Assembly (NCBI GenBank): GCA_023433205.1
Contig: JAEZDS010000137.1
Coordinates: 1-19,635 of the forward strand
Length of the DNA: 19,635 nt
Source of the DNA: Bacteroidota bacterium
Lineage (GTDB): Bacteria > Bacteroidota > Bacteroidia > B-17B0 > Aurantibacillaceae
Direction of reading: 5' to 3'
The first letter of the stretch is position 1. Each line of letters begins with the position of its first letter. The position numbers and the translations under genes were made by a program. Positions 15,031 to 19,635 of the stretch are shown here, piece after piece. Below the pieces are notes generated by a model. The model did not search any database and was not told where the DNA came from. It saw nothing but the letters and a program-made list of their open reading frames with translations.

Positions 15031-15044
15031 AGAAACTGCCTGTT
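15014..15044. terminator. 14-bp perfect hairpin whose loop holds two convergent stop codons
   Basis: Bases 15014-15027 pair perfectly with 15031-15044 (core GGCAGTTTC / GAAACTGCC), with loop TAA at 15028-15030. The rightward YtxH stop (15028-15030) and the leftward receiver stop (15027-15029) lie in the loop. No long T-run follows on either side, though TTGTTATTT follows rightward. Probably a shared bidirectional terminator made entirely from the ends of both genes. Confidence 0.8.
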
Positions 15045-15464
15045 GTTATTTCTGCCTGCATAAGCCAGTTTACAGAACTCCGCGACTATGCTGGTGAGTT
15101 CACTGTAATTTGGCGGTTTTACAAAATATGAATCAATTCCCAGCTCTTTACAGCGCTGGCGCTCGAACTCATTGCCGGTAGTGGAAAAAATAATAGTAGG
15201 AAAACTGTGAAAATACTCTTTCAGCCGAAGTTCTGAGAGTGCCTCTCGTCCAGTTTTTTTCGGCATATTCAGGTCAACAATAAGTAATTGCGGCAGCAGT
15301 TCTATGGTGCCTCTTTCGTAGCTGCGAAAATGTTCAAGCAAGGCTAAGCCATTAGACACGAACAGTAGCTTTGTTTCCGCCGATATTTCTGCAAACGCAG
15401 TTGTCAGCAATAGCTGGTCATCATCATCGTCCTCAGCAATGAGTATGTATTCAGAGAAGCCCAT
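15027..15464 (-). CDS. Stand-alone response-regulator receiver (Rcp1-like)
   Basis: 145 residues from ATG 15464 (MGFSEYILIAEDDDDD), where the receiver fold begins at once; an in-frame ATG at 15518 would add 18 residues with no domain role. Acidic cluster E11-D16, phosphoacceptor D64 (LLIVDLNMPKKTG), T95 (FSTTGNE) and K116 (YFVKPP). The run of aspartates and the NMP-KKTGREAL spelling are typical of the Rcp1-like receivers abundant in Bacteroidota. No output domain. It is convergent with the YtxH-like gene (overlapping stops) and divergent from the small lipoprotein gene 75 bp away. Confidence 0.92.
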   Translation of the reverse strand: MGFSEYILIAEDDDDDQLLLTTAFAEISAETKLLFVSNGLALLEHFRSYERGTIELLPQLLIVDLNMPKKTGREALSELRLKEYFHSFPTIIFSTTGNEFERQRCKELGIDSYFVKPPNYSELTSIVAEFCKLAYAGRNNNRQFL

Positions 15465-15539
15465 GCACGAATTTATCTTAAAAAAATATTTTCTCAAAGC
15501 TAAGCGACTAGCTGGCATTAAATTTTTAATTACAGATAC

Positions 15540-15770
15540 ATGAAATGGATCTGTGCCTCTTTATTCTTTATATTAACAAGCTGCAAAAAAGAGCACGTGT
15601 GCGAATGCCGTCTGGTGCGCGACATAGGAGGATCTGCTGCCATAAGTCCGGAAAAAAAACATGTGTTCAAAGGCAGCCTGCCTTCTGCAGAGGTGTCCTG
15701 CATAGCCCTGGAGGGCAGTGGCAGCGATGAAAAGGGTCATTATATAAGAGATTGTGAGATCAGGCAATAA
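15540..15770 (+). CDS. Small cysteine-containing lipoprotein, function unknown
   Basis: 76 residues. MKWICASLFFILTSCKK is a short lipoprotein signal with lipobox ILTSC (Cys15). The mature part is about 61 residues and has Cys at CECR, SC and DC, so two disulphide bonds are possible. I do not recognise a family; small lipoproteins with this CxC...C pattern are frequent in Bacteroidota. The PqiA-domain gene begins 17 nt before its stop if the GTG at 15754 is used, so co-translation is likely. Exported and membrane-anchored, facing periplasm or outside. Confidence 0.7.
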   Translation: MKWICASLFFILTSCKKEHVCECRLVRDIGGSAAISPEKKHVFKGSLPSAEVSCIALEGSGSDEKGHYIRDCEIRQ

Positions 15771-17106
15771 AAGTGGGGAGAACGGCAAAATTCCCGCCAA
15801 AACACTCAAACTACAGAAAAGCCTCATGGTGGCTTTATTGTCAGCGCTCACCTTATTGTGTGTTTATCTGGGTGTACGTCTGCACAACAACTCGGTGGCC
15901 GACCGTCGTATCAAGGACGACTACTTCCAGGTTAATCAGATCAAATACGGACTTCTGAGCGGAAACAACTGGACATACCAGGTTAACCGGATCATTGCCG
16001 AGAAGATAGACTCCTTTTCTCTGGAAAACAAAAATGAAGAGGTCTTAAAACAGCAGCTGAACGCGCTGCTTGCCCGTTTGTTCAACGAAGCAGACAAAGT
16101 ACTGCACAAAGAGAGAGAAGGATTAAAAGACAAACTGAAATACGGCATCATCAACACTTTTGTTGATGTGAATGACTTCAAAAGTGAGATCCCCCGGTTT
16201 TCGAATGCTATAGTGGCAGAGCTTCGTAACAGCAAATACAAGGGCCAGCTTAAACAGATGCTTAAAGATAAGGTTAATGGCATACTTGACGCGGTTAATC
16301 AGGATACGCTTGGCGTTAAAGGCAAGATCCTCAAAAAATACCAGAGAACCTCAGTCGCCGAATTTAACATTGTGATAGCACAGAAAACCGAGTTGCTGCG
16401 ACTTGAGCAAAAACAGCTGGGTTATGGAATAGTAGGAATTCTTGCGGGAGTGCTCCTTTTGTGGCTGTATATCCTCCGCATAGGCCGCTTTTTCGCCCTC
16501 ACCTTTTTGTATTCGGTGCTGATGAGCCTGATAGCATTGTTTATTGGTATTAGTGTACCAATGATCGAAATAGATGCAAGGATCAGCGAACTGGATCTCT
16601 CTCTTTTATCCTCCCATATAGTATTTTATGATCAGATAATTTTCTACCAGGCCAAAAGCATCCTCGACGTGGTTCATATTCTGCTGATTAATGGCCGCGC
16701 TGATACTGTGTTTGTGGGTTTTCTTATCCTGCTTTTCAGCGTATTGTTTCCGGTAACCAAATTAGTTTGCACTACCGTTTATCTTTTTATTAAAGAACGC
16801 AGTGGAAAATTTGTCAAATTCATGGCTTTTAATTCCGGAAAATGGTCAATGGCCGATGTAATGGTAATCGCGATCTTTATGGCGTACGTAGGATTTCAAA
16901 GTATACTTGACAATCAGTTAGACGACATTTCTGCCCACACTGAAACGGTGAATGTGGTAACTACCAATCGTACAAATCTTCAAACCGGCTTTCTTGTGTT
17001 TGTGGGATTTTGTCTTTTCAACCTCTTTCTGGCTGAGATCCTGAAAAGGATAACCCGTTTAAAAGAGAACATGAAAAGCCATGAAAAGTCAATCCCCGGA
17101 ATCTGA
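15754..17106 (+). CDS. PqiA-domain (paraquat-inducible protein A-like) membrane protein
   Basis: 450 residues from GTG 15754, overlapping the lipoprotein gene by 17 nt; ATG 15826 (residue 25) is the alternative but would begin directly at the first membrane helix. Helix TM1 is at about 24-41. A 170-residue helical, charged region predicted to be periplasmic follows. Four further hydrophobic segments lie between about 222 and 430. FPVTK (332-336) and GKWSMADVMVIAIFMAYV (362-379) reproduce the PqiA core motif. PqiA works with the MCE protein PqiB in E. coli envelope lipid transport; no MCE gene is adjacent here. The end overlaps the convergent YihY gene by 18 nt. The extra N-terminal domain is unlike classical PqiA. 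Confidence 0.75.
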   Translation: MRSGNKSGENGKIPAKTLKLQKSLMVALLSALTLLCVYLGVRLHNNSVADRRIKDDYFQVNQIKYGLLSGNNWTYQVNRIIAEKIDSFSLENKNEEVLKQQLNALLARLFNEADKVLHKEREGLKDKLKYGIINTFVDVNDFKSEIPRFSNAIVAELRNSKYKGQLKQMLKDKVNGILDAVNQDTLGVKGKILKKYQRTSVAEFNIVIAQKTELLRLEQKQLGYGIVGILAGVLLLWLYILRIGRFFALTFLYSVLMSLIALFIGISVPMIEIDARISELDLSLLSSHIVFYDQIIFYQAKSILDVVHILLINGRADTVFVGFLILLFSVLFPVTKLVCTTVYLFIKERSGKFVKFMAFNSGKWSMADVMVIAIFMAYVGFQSILDNQLDDISAHTETVNVVTTNRTNLQTGFLVFVGFCLFNLFLAEILKRITRLKENMKSHEKSIPGI

Positions 17107-18033
17107 ATCTCTGAACTGTACTTCCTTTTCCTGATAGAAAACGCGGACAGAGAAATTATTGGGCCGTATTCCATGCCCATGTTTAAGTGCGTAAACCCGT
17201 GTAAATTCCGCGCCAAAGTACAATAAAACAGATGAATAGTAGATCCACAGCAGTATTACAATCAGAGAGCCCGCAGCCCCATAAGCACTGGTAAATGTTC
17301 TTGATCCCAGGTATAAACCAATCAGATATTTTCCCAGAAGGAATAATACCGCTGTAAAAAGAGCGCCTGCCAGCGCGTCACGCCACACTACCACCGAATC
17401 GGGCAGATACTTGAAGATGAGTGCAAAAAAAAGAGTAATGATGCCCAGGGTAACCAGGTGCTGCACAATAAAGATGAGCACACCAGTGCCGGGAACTACA
17501 CGCTCCAGCTCGTTGTTCATAAGGTCAATTGCTGCACCTGCCAGCAGCGAGAACACCAGCAGCAGCCCCACCACTATTACCATTACAAACGACCAGAGTC
17601 TGCTAACAAGATAACGCAGGATGCCTTTTTTGGGCTTTGCCTTCAAACCCCATATCCGGTTAATGGTTGACTGGATCTCAGCAAACACACCGGTAGCTCC
17701 TACAAAAAAAACAACAATACTCAACAAAGTGGCAACAAATCCGTCCTTTCTCTGGCTTGCAGAACTTAACATACCCTGAATCGCAATGGCAGCGTCGGTA
17801 CCAACCACACCATGGATCTGCCCGAAGAGCCTGCCATTTACAGCGTCTGCGCCAAATATCAGTCCCCCGATTGCAAGTGCCAGGATCAGCAGCGGGGCAA
17901 TGGCAAACAAGGTATAAAATGACAGCGAGGCGCAGTATTTCATTACCCCATCACCGTCAAAACTCCTGACGGTGTCGCGTAATACGCCAAAGAAGGTCGA
18001 TCCTCCGACAGCTTTATTAATCCAATTTTTCAA
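17089..18033 (-). CDS. YihY/BrkB family inner-membrane protein
   Basis: 314 residues. Six membrane helices with family motifs: ASLSFYTLFAIAPLL (35-49), FVGATGVFAEIQSTINRIWG (110-129), FKYLPDSVVVWRDALAGALFTAVLF (207-231) and YGAAGSLIVILLWIYYSSVLLYFGAEFTRVYA (251-282). Once called RNase BN, the family is now regarded as membrane proteins of unknown or transport-like role. The start is TTG at 18033, inside the end of the DUF5670-like gene. The next ATG (17943) would remove the conserved N-terminal amphipathic helix, so the TTG is preferred; a 17-nt overlap supports coupling. C-terminal 18 bases overlap the convergent PqiA-domain gene. Confidence 0.92.
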   Translation of the reverse strand: MKNWINKAVGGSTFFGVLRDTVRSFDGDGVMKYCASLSFYTLFAIAPLLILALAIGGLIFGADAVNGRLFGQIHGVVGTDAAIAIQGMLSSASQRKDGFVATLLSIVVFFVGATGVFAEIQSTINRIWGLKAKPKKGILRYLVSRLWSFVMVIVVGLLLVFSLLAGAAIDLMNNELERVVPGTGVLIFIVQHLVTLGIITLFFALIFKYLPDSVVVWRDALAGALFTAVLFLLGKYLIGLYLGSRTFTSAYGAAGSLIVILLWIYYSSVLLYFGAEFTRVYALKHGHGIRPNNFSVRVFYQEKEVQFRDSDSGD

Positions 18034-18190
18034 GTTCGCGCCTTTTTCTTCTTCTTCGCCTGCTTAACAGCAATGCAATAACAGCAAGAACAAGCAACAG
18101 ATGCAGCAATTTGCCAAGCGCATAAATAAACACGCTTACAAACCACACAATAAACAAAACTACCGCAATTATCTTTAATGATGTCCGCAT
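18017..18190 (-). CDS. DUF5670-like small membrane peptide
   Basis: 57 residues, below the size usually listed. Sequence begins MRTSLKIIAVVLFIVWFVSVF, then ALGKLLHLLLVLAVIALLLS, then an Arg/Lys-rich end (SRRRRRKRRELEKLD). Two short helices separated by a G-x-x-IH/LH turn, with (L/I)HLLLVLAVIALL, is the pattern of the lmo0937/DUF5670 family found in many stress-type loci. The basic tail would stay in the cytosol. It overlaps the YihY gene start (TTG 18033) by 17 nt, so the two form a leftward unit. The ATG at 18190 is preceded by an AT-rich leader. Confidence 0.75.
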   Translation of the reverse strand: MRTSLKIIAVVLFIVWFVSVFIYALGKLLHLLLVLAVIALLLSRRRRRKRRELEKLD

Positions 18191-18306
18191 CGTTTCAAAA
18201 TATAATTATCATTGGTGAACCAGTACAAGCTGCCCAAAAGCCAGAGGACTTTTCCCATATTGTTACCATTGAGCTCTTGGTTTTGTTATTGTTAAGAGAA
18301 AATCAT

Positions 18307-18343
18307 ATGCCATGGTGCATGTAGAATAATTGGCATACTTTTG
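18307..18343 (+). promoter_or_regulatory. Candidate promoter and near-palindrome upstream of the AI-2E transporter gene
   Basis: TACTTTTG at 18336-18343 matches the Bacteroidota -7 consensus TAnnTTTG, and AAAGGAAG (18353-18360) lies before the ATG at 18373 as a modest ribosome site. No clean TTG is found at the expected -33 distance. Just upstream, ATGCCATGGTGCAT (18307-18320) is a near-palindrome centred on CCATGG and could be an operator. Confidence 0.45.
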
Positions 18344-18372
18344 GTATTTACAAAAGGAAGTCTGAGATCAAT

Positions 18373-19482
18373 ATGGATTCTGAACGTATCGCCAACAAAT
18401 ACATTTACGCTTTTTTTATTCTTCTACTTGGACTCTTTCTTTTTTTAAAAGTAAGGGAGTTTTTCAGTGCTTTTCTGGGCGCCATTGTATTTTATACATT
18501 GTTCAAACGCTTTATGCTGAATCTCATCCGTAAACGCCGCCTGAAAAAAACCCTGGCGGCGGTTATCATCATTCTTATTTCGTTTGTAATTGTGGTATTA
18601 CCTGTTACGGTGCTGTTTACCGTTATCTACAATAAAATATCCGCTATTGCAGCCAATCCCCAGCTGGTGGCCGAAAACCTGGCTAAATTTACCGACCGCC
18701 TTGACCATCTGCCAATAAAAATTGACAAACAAAAACTGGAAGAAGGTGCAAAGAACGTTATCGGCAGCAACATCGGGCAGGTAGCCAAAAGCTCTCTGGG
18801 CATTCTGGGCAGCGTACTGATGATGTACTTCTTTCTCTTTTTCCTGCTCATCAACACCAACAAAATGGAGGCCAGTATCGTGCACTACCTTCCTTTCCGC
18901 AGAAGCAAGATAGTATTGTTTGGCAAGGAACTCAGAGACCAGACAGTAAGCAATGCCATTGGAGTGCCGCTTGTTTGTGTTGCGCAGGGATTGTGTGCTT
19001 ACATCTCTTACCGGATCGCCGGCGTTCCCGAAGCAGGTCTCTGGGGCATCCTCACCGGCTTTGCCTCTATTATACCGCTGGTGGGTACCGGCCTGATCTG
19101 GGTGCCTGTAACTGCCTATCTGTTTATTGAAGGCCAGACCTGGCAGGGCTTTTTTGTGGCCGGGTACAGTATTATCCTCATGAGTAATGTAGATAACGTT
19201 ATTAGAATGGTGGTCTCAAATAAGATTGGCCAGGTGCACCCGGTAGTAACCGTTCTTGGTATTATAATTGGCCTCAAGGCATTTGGACTGCCCGGACTGG
19301 TATTTGGTCCTTTACTCATATCTTACTTTTTTATTCTGTTGAAACTGTATTATGCAGAATACAGCCGTAGCCCGGAGCTTCCTTCACAGCCCGTGCAGGA
19401 AAAAAGTGTAGTGAATTACCTGCTAAATCAGTTCAGTCTGTTTAACGACGACCCCAAAAAACCTAAGAAGCCCACCCCCTGA
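18373..19482 (+). CDS. AI-2E family transporter (PerM/YdiK/TqsA-type)
   Basis: 369 residues, typical length. Paired N-terminal helices (about 11-48), helix 60-85, then a soluble helical region (about 86-135, containing the basic DKQKLEEGAKNV), then five C-terminal helices. The hallmark stretch is GVPEAGLWGILTGFASIIPLVGTGLIWVP (about 218-246) followed by DNVIRMVVSNKIGQVHPVVTVLGIIIGLKAFGLPGLVFGPLL (about 276-317). Members export diverse small molecules or act as Na+/H+ antiporters; the AI-2 link is specific to a few. The C-terminal 30 residues are P/S/K-rich. It is on its own strand, convergent with the oxidoreductase gene 2 nt away. Confidence 0.93.
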   Translation: MDSERIANKYIYAFFILLLGLFLFLKVREFFSAFLGAIVFYTLFKRFMLNLIRKRRLKKTLAAVIIILISFVIVVLPVTVLFTVIYNKISAIAANPQLVAENLAKFTDRLDHLPIKIDKQKLEEGAKNVIGSNIGQVAKSSLGILGSVLMMYFFLFFLLINTNKMEASIVHYLPFRRSKIVLFGKELRDQTVSNAIGVPLVCVAQGLCAYISYRIAGVPEAGLWGILTGFASIIPLVGTGLIWVPVTAYLFIEGQTWQGFFVAGYSIILMSNVDNVIRMVVSNKIGQVHPVVTVLGIIIGLKAFGLPGLVFGPLLISYFFILLKLYYAEYSRSPELPSQPVQEKSVVNYLLNQFSLFNDDPKKPKKPTP

Positions 19483-19484
19483 TT

Positions 19485-19635
19485 TTACCTTGAGCTTTTT
19501 TTGAGGATGAGCCGCAGCGATGAATCTTTGGTCAGATAATTCCACGCCCAGTTAATAAAGATCATCAGCTTGTTGCGTACACTTAAGATCAGCATAAGGT
19601 GCAGAAACATCCAGAAGAACCACGCAAGGGTACCG
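19485..19635 (-). CDS. C-terminus of a type II NADH dehydrogenase-like oxidoreductase (partial)
   Basis: The reverse strand from the right window edge reads GTLAWFFWMFLHLMLILSVRNKLMIF, then INWAWNYLTKDSSLRLILKK and SSR, before the stop at 19485-19487. The pattern G-xxAW-xxW-xxxHLxxL-xxxRNKLxVxxxWxWxYxT is that of the C-terminal membrane-anchoring region of NDH-2-type flavoproteins, which oxidise NADH and reduce quinone at the inner membrane without pumping. The catalytic domains lie beyond the window, so the assignment rests on this 50-residue tail. Confidence 0.75.
   Translation of the reverse strand, partial: GTLAWFFWMFLHLMLILSVRNKLMIFINWAWNYLTKDSSLRLILKKSSR

Noticed and set aside
15465..15518. 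18-residue N-terminal extension of the receiver at 15027-15464
   Set aside because: The receiver fold starts at once after ATG 15464; the extra residues have no domain role. Not strictly excluded.
1..19635. Mobile elements, CRISPR arrays, tRNA or rRNA genes
   Set aside because: No transposase, integrase, terminal inverted repeats, regularly spaced repeats or recognisable RNA gene was seen on either strand; intergenic gaps are all below 300 bp.

Overview
The window looks like a piece of a Bacteroidota chromosome, probably from the Chitinophagales/Sphingobacteriales/Cytophagales breadth; I cannot place it more finely. The grounds are a 7TM-DISM sensor kinase, a Bacteroidota-style OmpA C-terminus ending in an NRRVELLV-type motif, DUF4142 and DUF5670-like proteins, many stand-alone receivers, A-rich leaders with weak Shine-Dalgarno sites, and a few TAnnTTTG-type promoter candidates. 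No insertion sequence, prophage, tRNA, rRNA or CRISPR array was seen. Both ends of the window cut genes: an OmpA-like tail at the left and the C-terminus of a type II NADH dehydrogenase-like protein at the right.

Layout. (1) 1-1886, plus strand: OmpA-like tail, then grpE-dnaJ, the co-chaperones of DnaK. (2) 1883-7011, minus strand: a tight three-gene operon transcribed leftward. It encodes a ThiF/E1-nitroreductase fusion of the Rv1355c ('MoeY') type, a GNAT-fold acyltransferase, and a 7TM-DISM histidine kinase, with a 3-nt gap and an ATGA overlap between genes. Divergent from it at 7192 is a stand-alone RpfG-like receiver; the shared 180-bp control region holds a perfect 12-bp palindrome and a perfect 13-bp tandem repeat. 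I consider this the best candidate for an undescribed system: enzymes that could make or modify a small molecule, encoded with a sensor and a regulator. (3) 7663-8115: a Nudix hydrolase. (4) 8261-10459, plus strand: DUF3606 protein, GSP39-like short-chain dehydrogenase and poxvirus-type topoisomerase IB, closely spaced or overlapping. A DUF4142 lipoprotein follows at 10590.

(5) 11280-15518, mostly minus strand: a receiver-PP2C (SpoIIE-type) regulator, a 437-residue R/G/D/Y/N-rich disordered protein, and two stand-alone receivers, with a YtxH-like protein on the plus strand between the receivers. (6) 15540-17106, plus strand: a small lipoprotein overlapping a PqiA-domain membrane protein. (7) 17089-18190, minus strand: a YihY/BrkB membrane protein preceded by an unlisted 57-residue DUF5670-like membrane peptide. 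(8) 18373-19482, plus strand: an AI-2E/PerM-type transporter.

Regions 4-8 read as a general stress or envelope-maintenance neighbourhood: DUF3606, GSP39-type SDR, topoisomerase IB, DUF4142, YtxH, PqiA, BrkB and DUF5670 proteins are commonly annotated as stress-associated, and four receivers sit among or beside them against only one histidine kinase. Several convergent gene pairs overlap at their stop codons, so termination there must rely on coding-sequence hairpins or on antisense read-through.
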